DNA from: G963422275 sp963422275 | GTDB lineage: Bacteria; Pseudomonadota; Alphaproteobacteria; Rhodobacterales; Rhodobacteraceae | DNA: 64,000 bases | Assembly: GCA_963422275.1 (NCBI GenBank) | Contig: OY729418.1 | Span: forward strand, 1,116,001-1,180,000 | Direction: 5' to 3' | In this document: positions 8,784 to 17,678 of the stretch, piece after piece | Position numbering within the stretch: the stretch's first letter is position 1 | Layout: each line of letters begins with the position of its first letter | The notes under the pieces: model-generated | Database searches by the model: none | Seen by the model: the letters and a program-made list of their open reading frames with translations, nothing else | Told to the model about the DNA's origin: nothing | Translations under genes and position numbers: made by a program

Positions 8784-9488
8784 TCATGCTTTCCAAATCC
8801 GAACAACTATCTCCGACATTCCTTCCACACTTCGCTCATGAGCGACAGCGCTTCCCCAGTCCAGCGGAAACGACTGAACGACATTTGAACTGATTCCGAC
8901 AATTGTATGGTCAAGATTGGGAACACCGGCGACCTGCTCGCCAAATATCCGTGCCGTTCGCGCTGAAAACAGCGGGATTATGCAACGTCCCGACCGGAGT
9001 GCGGCAAGCGCCTTGGCATTCAGTTTTCTTTCTTCTTGAACATAGACAACGCGTTCCACCACCTCCAATCCACACTTCGAAAGCGCTGCCTTCATGTTCA
9101 TTGCGACCTGGCGGCCCCTTGCAAAGAGAACGGGGCCTTGCGGCCTGTGGTCCAGAACCATTCTGCAAAGAGCTTCCGCAGAGCCGTCCGCAACAAGGGT
9201 TGTGAAACCAGCGTCACGTGCGGCGTTTCCGGTTTGCGCACCGACGCAATAGGCCGTCATTCCCGTCGGAATTCGCGAACTGGACAGCGCACCGACCGCA
9301 TGGCGGGAAGTGAAGATCACGGCCTGGCAATCCCCGAGATCGATCTCGGCGCCAGTTTCGATGATCGCAATGACAGGAGAGATGATCAGGTCGACATCGC
9401 TTACGCCTTTTCGCCTTAGCGACTCCGCCAATCGTTCCGATGCCGGTCTCGGTCGATTTACGATGATTGGAAATGGAGCGTTTTCCAC
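8784..9488 (-). CDS. hemD: Uroporphyrinogen-III synthase
   Basis: About 234 residues of the HemD fold: it opens PIIVNRPRPASERLAESL, then DLIISPVIAIIETGAEI, AVIFTSRHAVGALS, TAYCVGAQTGNAARDAGF, and in the second lobe PVLFARGRQVAMNM, VVERVVYVQEE, IIPLFSARTARIF, TIVGISSNV. HemD closes and inverts ring D of hydroxymethylbilane to give uroporphyrinogen III, the branch point for heme, siroheme and cobalamin. I chose the GTG at 9488, directly before the conserved N-terminal strand; the longer frame upstream overlaps the divergently transcribed tsaD and is not conserved. The divergent gene is tsaD, a common Rhodobacterales arrangement; no hemC is present in the window. Confidence 0.83.
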   Translation of the reverse strand: MENAPFPIIVNRPRPASERLAESLRRKGVSDVDLIISPVIAIIETGAEIDLGDCQAVIFTSRHAVGALSSSRIPTGMTAYCVGAQTGNAARDAGFTTLVADGSAEALCRMVLDHRPQGPVLFARGRQVAMNMKAALSKCGLEVVERVVYVQEERKLNAKALAALRSGRCIIPLFSARTARIFGEQVAGVPNLDHTIVGISSNVVQSFPLDWGSAVAHERSVEGMSEIVVRIWKA

Positions 9489-9562
9489 GTCAGACGCTTT
9501 CGCTTGTCTCGCACTGGACCGAATGGTACTTGCCTCTGGAATTGGGTGCAACAGCAGCTGGC

Positions 9563-10663
9563 ATGCAGGAATCGGCAACCATTCTCGGATTGGAAAGCAG
9601 TTGCGACGACACCGCAGCCGCGGTCGTGAGCCACAGCCGGGGAAATCTTGCGACAATCCGCTCGTCAGTTGTCTTCGGTCAGGACGGCCTTCATTCAAAG
9701 TATGGCGGCATCGTTCCCGAAATCGCCGCTCGCGCTCACGCAAGCCGGCTGGATCACTGCACTGAAATCGCGCTCTCAGAAGCTGGAATCCAGCTTCGCA
9801 AAATCGACGCGGTCGCGGTTACCGCCGGCCCGGGGCTCGTTGGGGGGCTTCTTGCAGGTGTATCCTTCGCCAAGGGGCTTGCGGCCGGGTCCGGGAAGCC
9901 GCTCCTTGGAATCAACCACCTTGCCGGGCATGCATTGACGGCAGTCATGACGCATGGAGTCGCATTTCCCTATCTCGGACTCCTCGTGTCTGGAGGTCAC
10001 TGCCAGTTCCACGCAGTCCTAGGGGCCAACCGGTTCATCCGCCTTGGCGGAACGATAGACGACGCCCCCGGCGAGGCGTTCGACAAGTCCGCCAGGCTTT
10101 TGGGATTGGAGCAGCCCGGCGGGCCGGCAATCGAGAAGGCGGCCGCGGGTGGCTCCCCGGATCGCTTCAGCTTTCCGCGTCCGCTCGCCGGACGCGAGGG
10201 CTGCAACATGTCGTTCTCTGGATTGAAGACTGCGCTTCTGCGGGAACGGAACGCACTTGCCGGGGCTGCCGGAACTCTCGCGGCGGCAGACGTGGCCGAC
10301 TTGTCCGCTGGGTTTCAGGCCGCCGTTCGCGACGTGCTCGCAGAAAAATCGCATCGAGCGTTCAGCGCGTTCCAAGCTTGCGTGGGTGCGCGTGCAACGG
10401 TGTTTGCGGCATCCGGCGGCGTGGCCGCAAACAAGGGAATCAGGGCTGCGCTGGAAGATGCAACCCGGCAGAACGGAGCGACGTTCGTCGCTCCGGAGCC
10501 CAAGTACTGCACAGACAATGCGGCAATGATCGCGTGGGCAGGCATTCAGCGCTATCGGCTAGGCCTTCTGGACGACTTGAGCTTGCAGGTTCGGCCGCGA
10601 TGGCCGCTCGACGAGAAGAGCGCTCCTCTCACCGGATCCGGGAAAAGGGGCGCGAAATCCTGA
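9563..10663 (+). CDS. tsaD: tRNA N6-adenosine threonylcarbamoyltransferase TsaD
   Basis: 366-residue Kae1/TsaD ATPase-fold protein that transfers the threonylcarbamoyl group to A37 of ANN-decoding tRNAs, working with TsaB and TsaE. Visible signatures: ILGLESSCDDTAAAVV at the N-terminus, the metal-binding HLAGH pair (His about 119 and 123), LLVSGGHCQF, DDAPGEAFDKSARLLGL, CNMSFSGLKTALL, SGGVAANKGIR and TDNAAMIAWAG. The ATG at 9563 is chosen because family members start a few residues before ILGLESS; the upstream extension of the open frame overlaps hemD. The partner tsaE is at 26561 in this window. The gene looks intact. Confidence 0.95.
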   Translation: MQESATILGLESSCDDTAAAVVSHSRGNLATIRSSVVFGQDGLHSKYGGIVPEIAARAHASRLDHCTEIALSEAGIQLRKIDAVAVTAGPGLVGGLLAGVSFAKGLAAGSGKPLLGINHLAGHALTAVMTHGVAFPYLGLLVSGGHCQFHAVLGANRFIRLGGTIDDAPGEAFDKSARLLGLEQPGGPAIEKAAAGGSPDRFSFPRPLAGREGCNMSFSGLKTALLRERNALAGAAGTLAAADVADLSAGFQAAVRDVLAEKSHRAFSAFQACVGARATVFAASGGVAANKGIRAALEDATRQNGATFVAPEPKYCTDNAAMIAWAGIQRYRLGLLDDLSLQVRPRWPLDEKSAPLTGSGKRGAKS

Positions 10664-10717
10664 ATCCTGAAGGGCTCCGGCTTCAGGCGCGATCCCGCGG
10701 CGGTAGCCACGTCAATA

Positions 10718-12112
10718 TCAGTATCGGTAGTGATTCGGCTTGAACGGTCCCTTTCGCTCCAATCCGATATAGTCGGCCTGCTCTTCCGTCAGCTCCGTCA
10801 GCTGGGCGCGCAGCCTCGCGAGGTGCAGCCTCGCGACTTTCTCGTCGAGACGCTTTGGCAGAACATGCACGCGCTTTTCGTAGTTTTCGGGGTAATTCCA
10901 CAACTCGATCTGGGCCAGGACCTGGTTGGTGAAACTGGCCGACATCACGAAACTCGGGTGACCGGTCGCGTTGCCAAGGTTAAGCAAGCGTCCCTCGGAA
11001 AGCAGGATGATCCTGTTTCCGCTCGGCATCTCGATTAGGTCAACCTGGTCCTTGATCTTGGTCCATTTGTGGTTTCGCAACGCCGCGACCTGAATCTCGT
11101 TGTCGAAATGCCCAATGTTTCCGACGATCGCCATGTCCTTCATTTTACGAATGTGATCGATGCTGATCACGTCCCTGTTTCCTGTGGCGGTCACCACAAT
11201 GTCTGCGGTGGCTACCACGTCGTTCAGGACCACCACCTCGAATCCGTCCATTGCTGCCTGCAAGGCACAAATGGGATCGATCTCGGTTACCTTGACGATC
11301 GCGCCGGCGCCCCTCAGCGATGCGGCAGATCCTTTCCCGACATCTCCATAACCGCAGACAACGGCGACCTTGCCCGCTACCATCGTGTCGGTTGCCCGTC
11401 GTATGCCATCCACCAAGCTTTCCCTGCATCCATACTTGTTGTCGAACTTGGACTTGGTCACGCTGTCGTTCACGTTGATCGCGGGGAAGGGAAGCAGCCC
11501 CCGATCCTGCAACGCATAGAGACGGTTCACGCCGGTGGTCGTTTCCTCGGTTACACCCCTGACGGTCTCCCGCTGTCTTTGGAACCATCCGGAAGATTCT
11601 GCCATCCTGCTCCTGATTTGAGCGAAAAGCGCATCTTCCTCCTCGGACATTTGATCGGGCACCAGTCCGCTCTCGCCACTTTCCAAGCGGGACCCGAGCA
11701 GAACGTAGAGGGTTGCGTCGCCGCCATCATCCAAAATCATGTTCGCCGGTCCGTCGGCGAAATCAAATATTCGATTGGTAAAATCCCAGTATTCCTCAAG
11801 AGTCTCGCCCTTGTGAGCGAAAACCGGAATGTCCCTTGCTGCAATGGCAGCGGCAGCATGGTCCTGAGTCGAAAAAATGTTGCATGAGGCCCAGCGCACA
11901 TCCGCTCCCAGCAGCTTCAGGGTCTCAATCAGAACGGCGGTCTGGACAGTCATGTGAAGCGACCCCGCAATGCGGGCGCCGGCGAGCGGCTTGCTTCCCT
12001 CGAACTCCTCCCTCAGTGCCATGAGACCAGGCATTTCAGTTTCCGCAATTTCTATTTCCTTGCGTCCGAAATCGGCCAAGCCGATGTCCTTGACCTTGTA
12101 GTCGCCTGTCAT
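10718..12112 (-). CDS. ahcY: Adenosylhomocysteinase
   Basis: 464 residues, full length for the bacterial S-adenosylhomocysteine hydrolase. The enzyme splits SAH to adenosine and homocysteine using bound NAD, relieving product inhibition of methyltransferases. Signatures: SLHMTVQTAVLIETL, WASCNIFSTQDHAAAAIA, NVNDSVTKSKFDNKYGCRES with the catalytic Lys and Asp, the NAD-binding GYGDVGKGSAASLRG, GNIGHFDNEI and the C-terminal KPNHYRY. An AGGA-like ribosome site lies about 10 bp before the ATG. In relatives ahcY sits near the regB-senC-regA cluster; here senC is 15 kb away and regA is not seen. No SAH riboswitch is evident upstream. A dispersed repeat starts about 80 bp before the start codon. Confidence 0.97.
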   Translation of the reverse strand: MTGDYKVKDIGLADFGRKEIEIAETEMPGLMALREEFEGSKPLAGARIAGSLHMTVQTAVLIETLKLLGADVRWASCNIFSTQDHAAAAIAARDIPVFAHKGETLEEYWDFTNRIFDFADGPANMILDDGGDATLYVLLGSRLESGESGLVPDQMSEEEDALFAQIRSRMAESSGWFQRQRETVRGVTEETTTGVNRLYALQDRGLLPFPAINVNDSVTKSKFDNKYGCRESLVDGIRRATDTMVAGKVAVVCGYGDVGKGSAASLRGAGAIVKVTEIDPICALQAAMDGFEVVVLNDVVATADIVVTATGNRDVISIDHIRKMKDMAIVGNIGHFDNEIQVAALRNHKWTKIKDQVDLIEMPSGNRIILLSEGRLLNLGNATGHPSFVMSASFTNQVLAQIELWNYPENYEKRVHVLPKRLDEKVARLHLARLRAQLTELTEEQADYIGLERKGPFKPNHYRY

Positions 12113-12189
12113 TGGAAAGATTTCCTGTGGGTCTGTGGGATTGCCGGGAGGTGGCCCATAACATCAAGAATCCATCTCGACAATGCATG

Positions 12190-12252
12190 AATCTAGAGCA
12201 ATCGCTTTTGAAGAATTTCGGTTTCCCTTTTCCAGCATGCGGTGCAATGTGC
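12190..12252 (-). repeat. Dispersed intergenic repeat, copy upstream of ahcY
   Basis: Read on the minus strand: GGCACATTGCACC, a spacer with GGAAAAGGGAAAC, then AAATTCTTCAAAAGCGAT and TGCTCT. The same order occurs upstream of the HD gene (28646-28703) and of accD (39447-39500), each 60-80 bp before the start codon and in the same orientation to the gene. A short match is at 29806-29836. Function unknown: shared promoter element or relic of a small mobile element. Confidence 0.5.
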
Positions 12253-12341
12253 CTGCGGTATGCCCTTAGATTACTGAGTCCAACCAGTGCGCATGTCCGG
12301 AAAAGCGATTCGGGACCGAGAACTAGGAATTTATCGCCGTT

Positions 12342-12572
12342 AGGGAAGGTCTGGACAAGTGCGATTTTGGCATGCGCTTGAATCACTCTTGCCCTGTCCA
12401 GGCGTCTGCGCCGACCGTGCTTCATTGCGATCTGCCAGTCCACCGCCGCGTCCCGGTTTTCAACCGATGTCCGAGCGAGGCCAAGTGCGCGGCTCTCCCC
12501 GAACAGCGTCTTGCCTAACCCGTGCCTCTCCAGCAGGTGGCGGAAGTCCAGGATCGTCGTCTCGCACCGACC
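12342..12572 (-). mobile_element. IS5-family remnant (type B)
   Basis: The left edge carries AGGGAAGGTCTGGACAAGT, close to the IS5-type end AGGGAAGGTCTGAACA seen at 24859-24873. On the minus strand up to about 12572, one frame encodes ETTILDFRHLLERHGLGKTLF, the catalytic-core start of IS5 transposases, followed after a deletion by VDWQIAMKHGRRRRLD, from near the transposase end. It abuts and truncates an ssb gene. Confidence 0.6.
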
Positions 12573-12785
12573 GTGGATGCGGTGGAGAACCTGGTGCGCA
12601 AGGGTGCCGCCGTCCTGATCGAGGGTCGGCTCGCCACCCGCAGCTACCGCGACCGGGACGGCAACGAGTGGAGCGTCACCGAGATCGTGGTGGCCGGGCC
12701 GCAGGGCTTGATGAACGTGCTGGGTGCGCGGCGGGAATCGGCTCCAGAAGGGCAATCGAACGGCCCGGAGAATCCGTGCGCATGA
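12573..12785 (+). pseudogene. ssb: Single-stranded DNA-binding protein, C-terminal remnant
   Basis: Plus frame encoding VENLVRKGAAVLIEGRLATR, SYRDRDGNEWSVTEIVVAG and PQGLMNVLGAR: strands 3-5 of the OB fold of a bacterial SSB, followed by a short tail. The N-terminal half is removed by the adjacent IS5 remnant. SSB genes of this style are common on Rhodobacterales plasmids and integrative elements, which fits the surrounding conjugation remnants. The typical acidic C-terminal tip is absent. Confidence 0.7.
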
Positions 12786-12816
12786 GAAACTTGGCGTCGT
12801 TTGCCGCGTGCCAGTC

Positions 12817-12996
12817 ATGACGAAGAGCCGGTACCGCTGGCAGATGACCCAGCCGGTTCCGGCCACGACGCCTCTGGCCGGTTGCAACCCGACGGGACAG
12901 TCGTCCGTGCTCTGGGAGACGTTGCGCGAGATCCCGGTCGTGGGCGAGAGATTCGGCTACCTGCTGTGGAGGAAACGCAATTACTGCATCTTGTAG
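12817..12996 (+). CDS. Small hypothetical protein
   Basis: A 59-residue frame from the ATG at 12817: basic and Trp-rich, with QMTQPVPATTPLAGCNPTGQ, VLWETLREIPVVGERFG and a C-terminal RKRNYCIL. I do not recognise a domain. It lies between the ssb remnant and a TrbC remnant, so it may be a cargo gene of the former conjugative element. It could also be a fragment. Confidence 0.3.
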   Translation: MTKSRYRWQMTQPVPATTPLAGCNPTGQSSVLWETLREIPVVGERFGYLLWRKRNYCIL

Positions 12997-13345
12997 AAAG
13001 CCTCGCACAGCGCGTCGGAGACACTCGTGCGGGAGCCCTCGCCCGCGACGGGCTCGCCGGGTTGATGGCGTTGGCCATCTGTTGCGGGCCGGCATACTCA
13101 GCGACGCGCCGTCTTCGGCGGAGAACCAGGCCCGCGCGCTGGGGGGGGGTGCGGGCGGACGTCCCGCTGCTCCTGCACGGGATCGCACCGGAGGGGTTCA
13201 AGGCCACCGTCACGGAAGTCGGCGAGCGCCTTGGCGGTCATGAAGCCGGCGTCGCGATCGATCCCCAGCTGTTCGGCATCGAGCGGGTCCCGTCCGTCGT
13301 CGTTCCCGGCGGCGTGGCGGGAGTCGTCTATACGTCGTCGGCGAA
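12990..13345 (+). pseudogene. trbC: F-type conjugative pilus assembly protein TrbC, remnant
   Basis: The plus frame reads LAQRVGDTRAGALARD, then, after a disrupted middle, DVPLLLHGIAPEGFKATVTE, EAGVAIDPQLFGIERVPSVVV. This is the C-terminal thioredoxin-like part of the F-type TrbC family, involved in pilin assembly in type IV secretion. A run of nine G at 13141-13149 sits inside the damaged part. No further F-type tra genes are recognisable, so the transfer apparatus is lost. Confidence 0.55.
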
Positions 13346-13444
13346 CCGTTACAAGCCCCGCTCGACGAAGACAGGCGATCATCCGGCGTGTCATGCGTGA
13401 GCGCACGGGGCTGCGAATCGAAAGTGCCCGCCGCGGCGGAACTT

Positions 13445-13771
13445 TCAGTCGCGGGACTCGCGATCGGCGATGCCCGACAGCTCGACCGGCGACCGGTCAG
13501 GGAAGGTCGCAATCAGCGAGAGGTTGCCGCCCATGGCCTCGACCGTCTTGCGCAACGTCGAGAGCAGCAGGTCGCTGCGTTGCTCGAGCCGCGAGACGCC
13601 GTCCTGGGTGATGCCGAGCTCACGCGCGACGCTGATCTGGGTGAGCTGGCGCGCCTTGCGCAGCTCGCGCAGCGTCATCTCCTCGGCGATGAGCTCCGCG
13701 GCGCGGTCTTCGATCTTGCGCCGCCTGGTGGGGTCGAGGCCCGCCATCATGTCGTCGAGGCTCACCGTCAT
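13445..13771 (-). CDS. XRE-family antitoxin, HigA-like
   Basis: A 108-residue protein with a helix-turn-helix in its middle: EEMTLRELRKARQLTQ, VARELGITQDGVSRLEQRSD, then LLSTLRKTVEAMGGNLSLIATFPD. This is the HigA-like antitoxin that follows Gp49-type HigB toxins. Start: the ATG at 13771, 6-7 bp after AGGAGG; a second ATG directly upstream (13774) is also possible. The preceding toxin gene is truncated so that its frame ends inside this gene, and the antitoxin is probably left without an active partner, though it may still repress its promoter. Confidence 0.8.
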   Translation of the reverse strand: MTVSLDDMMAGLDPTRRRKIEDRAAELIAEEMTLRELRKARQLTQISVARELGITQDGVSRLEQRSDLLLSTLRKTVEAMGGNLSLIATFPDRSPVELSGIADRESRD

Positions 13772-13775
13772 CACG

Positions 13776-13952
13776 ATCCTCCTTCATGTTCGCGTGCCGC
13801 GAGCCGTTCAGCGTGTCCACGCGCGGCCGTCCCAGTTGCGGTCCGAACTGTTCCAGCAGGCGCGCGATGGCATAAATCTCGTCCTGGAGGCGGCTGCCCA
13901 GACCGCAGAACTCCGGCACGAACTCACCGTGGAAGCCAGCCGACCAACTCAT
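13776..13952 (-). pseudogene. HigB/Gp49-like toxin, 3' truncated
   Basis: From the ATG at 13952 the frame encodes MSWSAGFHGEFVPEFCGL, IYAIARLLEQFGPQLGRP and VDTLNGSRHANMKE, the N-terminal half of RelE/HigB-like toxins of the Gp49 type. Immediately after HANMKE, where relatives continue with the basic strands and catalytic residues, the sequence jumps straight to the higA ribosome site. The frame then runs out of register to 13620. An internal deletion has removed the active C-terminal half. RelE-type toxins cut mRNA on the ribosome; this one cannot. Confidence 0.7.
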
Positions 13953-14067
13953 GGGGGCAATATGGGCATCAGGACATATGAAATCAACCACATGCGCTTG
14001 ACCTCCAGGGTGGCCGTGGCGGGCGGCGCCGAGCTGAGAGGTGGTCGAGGGAAGACGCCCTGCCCCG

Positions 14068-14603
14068 TCAGCCGAAGTACCGGCCCTCTGCCGTGAAGGT
14101 CCAGGCGTTGACGGCGATGACCTCGTCGACGGCGGCGGCGGAGGTCAGATACTCGTACTCGCGTTGGACCTGGCGGTAGAGCCAGCGCACGAGATCGCGC
14201 AGCGCTTCGATCACGGTGTCCTCGGCGCCGTCGGTCATGGCGTGCCCGGCCGGGCTGTCACGCTCGACCTCGATGGCCATGCTGTACTCGTGGCAGTAGT
14301 GGCCGCGGTGCCGGACGTCCGCGGCGAGCTGATAGAAGTTGCGCCGCTGCACGCTCCGCAGGAGGTCCGCGATCCGGTGCAGCTCCGTGTCCTTGGGTGC
14401 GTGGGCGCGGACGGCCCCGGTCGCGCCCCGGGCATGGCTGACGGAGCCTTCGAAGCAGGCGCCGTCGCCCTGGGACCAGAAGCCGAGGCGGAAGAAGATG
14501 TGCGGGGGCGGTCCCGCATTCCCCCGCCCATCAAGCGTACGGGGCTGGTCCGCAGCGTCACGCCGAGGACTCGGCAGACGGTCTCGACGATCCGGGGCAT
14601 GGT
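14068..14603 (-). pseudogene. Conserved integrative-element protein, frameshifted
   Basis: Begins MPRIVETVCRVLGVTLR near 14600, shifts frame at a GGGCGGGGG tract near 14525, and continues FFRLGFWSQGDGACFEG, ELHRIADLLRSVQRRNFYQL, GHYCHEYSMAIEVERD and LVRWLYRQVQREYEYLTS to a natural-looking end FTAEGRYFG. I know this as a conserved protein of alphaproteobacterial conjugative elements, sometimes labelled an antitoxin of a toxin-antitoxin stability system; its function is not established. The C-terminal 94 codons could be translated alone from 14352. Confidence 0.6.
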
Positions 14604-14979
14604 CAACACGCCTCCGGGTCCAAGCCGGGCTGGGCGATAGCGGATCGGTCGGACAAGGTCATGGGAACGCTCCGGTTGCGGGGGGACGGGGAGGACCGGC
14701 GACCGTCAGGAGCCTACACCGCCGCGGTGCGGTTGCTTAGTCGCGGGAGCAACTGGGGGTTGCGTCTTCGACGGGTGATATGTGAAGTGGTTGCGGGTGG
14801 GGCAGACGAGGTTGTCCCACCAGTGGCGTGCGAGAGCACCCGTGCAGGAGCCTGGCCCGAACCATGATCGGCTTTTGTCACTGATGGCGCGGGTTCGCCC
14901 GCGACCTCGTTCAAGAGATCGAGACTTCGCCGTGGTTCCTCCCCACCTACAACGGCAACGGAGTTTGGGAGAGCATTCG

Positions 14980-16386
14980 ATGGCGCGCAAGAAGAGACCT
15001 CCTCAGCCTCTGAAGGTGGTGCACCCGAATTGCGTCGGGATCGACATTGGCAAGGACCGGCACTTCGTGGCGGTCGATCCGGAACGGAGTGCGGAACTGG
15101 TTCGGGAGTTCGGCACGTTCACGCGTGATCTGCAAGAGATGTCGGAATGGCTCAAGTCGTGCAGTGTGACGAAGGTGGCGATGGAATCGACGTCGGTTTA
15201 CTGGATCCCGGTTTACGAGGTTCTGGAGCGTGCCGGCTTCGAGACGATGCTCGTGTAACCTCGGATGAGGAAGCAGATCGGCGGGCGCAAGAGCGATGTG
15301 CTGGACTGCCAGTGGGTCTGGCAGTTGATGTCCTACGGCCTTCTGCGGGGTGCCTTCCGATGTGGTGCCGCTGCGCTCGTTCATGCGCCAGGCGAAGCAG
15401 TTGATCGAGGATCGCTCGCGCTGCGTGCTGCAGATGCAAAAGGCGCTGACCCAGATGAACGTGCGTCTGGATTCGGTGATCAGCGACATCATGGGCAAGA
15501 CGGGTCAGCGTATCCTGTGGGCGATCATCGCCGGCGAGCGTGACCCGTAGCGGCTGGCGAGTTTCCGGGACCGGCGGATCAAGGCGAGCGCCGACACGAT
15601 TGCCGCGAGCCTGGAAGACACATGGCGCGAGGAGCACCTGTTCGCCCTGAAGCAGGCGATGCAGCGCTGCGACTTCCTGAAGCAGCGGACTGCGAAGCAC
15701 GGACCACGGAGCAAATCAAGCACCTGACCCCGCCTGAGGATGCGACGGACGACGACACGCCCGATGACACTCCTCGTGCCGCGTCGCCGGGCACCGCCCC
15801 CAACGATGTCCCGAGAAGCGGGAGCAAGAGGATCTTCGGGCAGAATAAGGACATGGCTCTGACGCTGCACAGGATGATGGGGGTCGATCTCACCGCGATC
15901 CCGACCATCGGCATCAACACCGCCTTGGTGATCGCTGCGGAGATCGGCCCGGACTTCTCCGCCTTCCCCTCCGCACAGCACTTCAGCTCCTGGCTAGGGC
16001 TGGCACCTGGGACCAGGATCAGCGGCGGCAAACCCTTGCCGGGCCGTGGACCCAAGGTGGTCAACCGCGTCGGCCAGGCACTGCGCATGGCGGCCATGAC
16101 CGCTCGCACCAGCAAAATCTTCATCGGCGCCAAGCACCGCGGGCGCCTCGCCCGAATGGACACAGCCGTCGCGGTCGTCGCCACCGCCCGAGAACTCGCC
16201 TGCCTGATCTATCTGATGGTGACCTGCGGCCAAGAATATGCGGAGAAGGGTATGCAGGTCTACAAAAGCCGGCACCTCGACCGAAAGTTCTCGTCCCTCC
16301 GTCGACAGGCCAGCAAACTCGGCTACCAACTCGTCCAGATCAGCGACACCAAAAAAAACAGAAATGCCGCAGCGTCAATGGCTTAG
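14980..16386 (+). mobile_element. IS110-family transposase, degraded
   Basis: The plus frame starts MARKKRPPQPLKVVHPNC, then VGIDIGKDRHFVAVD (DEDD catalytic start), VAMESTSVYWIPVYEVL, GGRKSDVLDCQWVWQL, RSFMRQAKQLIEDRS. The C-terminal Transposase_20 part has LTAIPTIGINTALVIAAEIG, FSSWLGLAPGTRISGGK, RVGQALRMAAMTA. IS110 enzymes are DEDD recombinases related to Piv invertases and use RNA-guided targeting in some members. Stops at 15256-15258 (TAA) and 15548-15550 (TAG), with frame changes near 15345 and 15640, make it inactive. Intact flanking ends could not be recognised. Confidence 0.85.
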
Positions 16387-16472
16387 AGATAAGTTACTCA
16401 AGAGAGAGGCTTCGGGACGCATGAAATCCTGGCAGGCCGTGATCCGCTCGTACTCGAAGGCCGCACCCGCGT

Positions 16473-16601
16473 TCAGGCCCTCAGCTCCTTGCCGTTGGTC
16501 GGGCTGTAGACGCACACGGCGTCGTCGCCGTATCCGTGCGCGTAGCACGGCAAATCGTTGACCTTCACGATCTCGTCGATTCGGATGTCGGTCAGATGCA
16601 T
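16473..16601 (-). CDS. Small hypothetical protein of the conjugative-element remnant
   Basis: A 42-residue frame: MHLTDIRIDEIVKVNDLPC, then YAHGYGDDAVCVYSPTNG. It is open, starts 17 bp after the previous small gene, and is written in the same direction as the vWA, DUF3150 and AAA remnants. I do not recognise a domain. Confidence 0.4.
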   Translation of the reverse strand: MHLTDIRIDEIVKVNDLPCYAHGYGDDAVCVYSPTNGKELRA

Positions 16602-16617
16602 CGGTCTCTCCCTGGCC

Positions 16618-16863
16618 TCACGCCGGCACGATCTGCAGATAGCCGTCCGGGACCATCTTCGGGTATGGCGAGTCGCGGTAGATCGCGACACGGAAGTCGG
16701 AGCGGTCGATGTGTTGTACGCGATAGCTGCACTTGGGGCTGGTGAGCGGCATGACATTCGCAAGCCGTTCGGCGGCGGTGCGCACCTTGAAATGCGTCGC
16801 GCACTCCGGCGCTGGCGTGGTGACGATCCTGATGCACGGCTCGGACTTGTCCTCATCGAGCAT
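16618..16863 (-). CDS. Small hypothetical protein of the conjugative-element remnant
   Basis: An 81-residue frame from the ATG at 16863: EPCIRIVTTPAPECATHFKV, RLANVMPLTSPKCSYRVQH and a C-terminus DSPYPKMVPDGYLQIVPA. No domain recognised; the composition is that of a real soluble protein. It lies directly after the vWA-like remnant, and the frame continues upstream of the ATG, so the true start is uncertain. Confidence 0.45.
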   Translation of the reverse strand: MLDEDKSEPCIRIVTTPAPECATHFKVRTAAERLANVMPLTSPKCSYRVQHIDRSDFRVAIYRDSPYPKMVPDGYLQIVPA

Positions 16864-16879
16864 TGCCGAGGCGTTGCAA

Positions 16880-17255
16880 TTCGGGCCCTCCCCGGCTGGA
16901 CGCGCTCCCAGGCGTTGCGCAGCGGGCCACATTCGTCGCCCGGCCCTCTCCAGTCGCAGAAGACGATGGGATACGCGGGCTTGGCCTTCGGGTAGCTCGA
17001 TCACTCCATGTCGGTGAAGTAGTAGCACACACCCGGCCGTAGGCCCTGCTCGTCGAGCCATTCGAAGCCGGGCCGGAAGTCGGTGCCGCCCTGGCCCCGG
17101 AGCGCGATCTCGTCGGGGAGATCGTCGGCTGCGTTGCGGCGACCCCGAGGGGTCGAAGCTCGGCGGCATCTCGGACGTGCCGTCCTTGCCCCGGCCTTCG
17201 CCGTCATTGGGGACTCGGACGGGAGCGTAAAGCTGGCGGCGCGCAGCAGCACGTG
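16880..17255 (-). pseudogene. DUF2201/vWA-like metallopeptidase-type protein, C-terminal remnant
   Basis: Minus frame with LPDEIALRGQGGTDFRPGFEWL, DEQGLRPGVCYYFTDME, then an in-frame TGA near 17001 where Cys is expected, followed by SSYPKAKPAYPIVFCDW. GGTDFxPxF and YFTDxE are marks of the VWA-like domain linked to DUF2201 proteins. In conjugative elements these sit in a row with an AAA ATPase and a DUF3150 protein, as here. The N-terminal domain is deleted and the remainder is fused to the DUF3150 remnant. Confidence 0.55.
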
Positions 17256-17656
17256 GGTGACAAGCTGTGAAGCGTCCTGCAACCGCTCCGAGACCCGCTT
17301 GACTGCCTCGCCGAGCCGCCGGTAGAGGTCGCCCAAGGCATCGTGGAGCTGATCCTCGATATGGCGCTCGATGTCGTCGGTCGCGAGCTTGGCGATGAAG
17401 TGGTCGGCGTCCGGGGCCGGAGTAATGCGGTAGCGGATAGCGAACTTGCCCCGGAGCGCCTCCTTCGAGGGGTAGTCCTCAATGCGGAAGATCTTGCCGA
17501 GGTCGAGCCGGGCCAGGTCGTCGTAGTCCTCGATGAAGCGGGTGCGCTCGCGTCGTAATGGACGGCGACATGATTGCTTGCCTCGCGGTCGTAGAGCCGG
17601 CCGGACCAGGCGGTGATGCGCAAGGATACCAGCATGGCGTCGTGATTGAGGTCCAT
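17256..17656 (-). pseudogene. DUF3150-family protein, remnant
   Basis: Starts at 17656 with MDLNHDAMLVSLRITAWSG, RLYDREASNHVAVHYDAS, then in another frame FIEDYDDLARLDLGKIFRIEDYPSKEALRGKFAIRYRI-like sequence (partly visible around 17470-17340) and LGDLYRRLGEAVKRVSERLQD. This is the DUF3150 layout, missing its middle and C-terminus. The function of the family is unknown; its genes travel with AAA and vWA genes on integrative elements. Confidence 0.55.
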
Positions 17657-17678
17657 GGTGCGTGCCCCTCCTTATCCG

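Noticed and set aside
8252..8806. Open frames on both strands between IS1595 and hemD
   Set aside because: None shows conserved motifs or plausible start signals.
12113..12190. SAH riboswitch upstream of ahcY
   Set aside because: No arrangement matching the known SAH aptamer core could be found; only a ribosome site and the dispersed repeat are visible.
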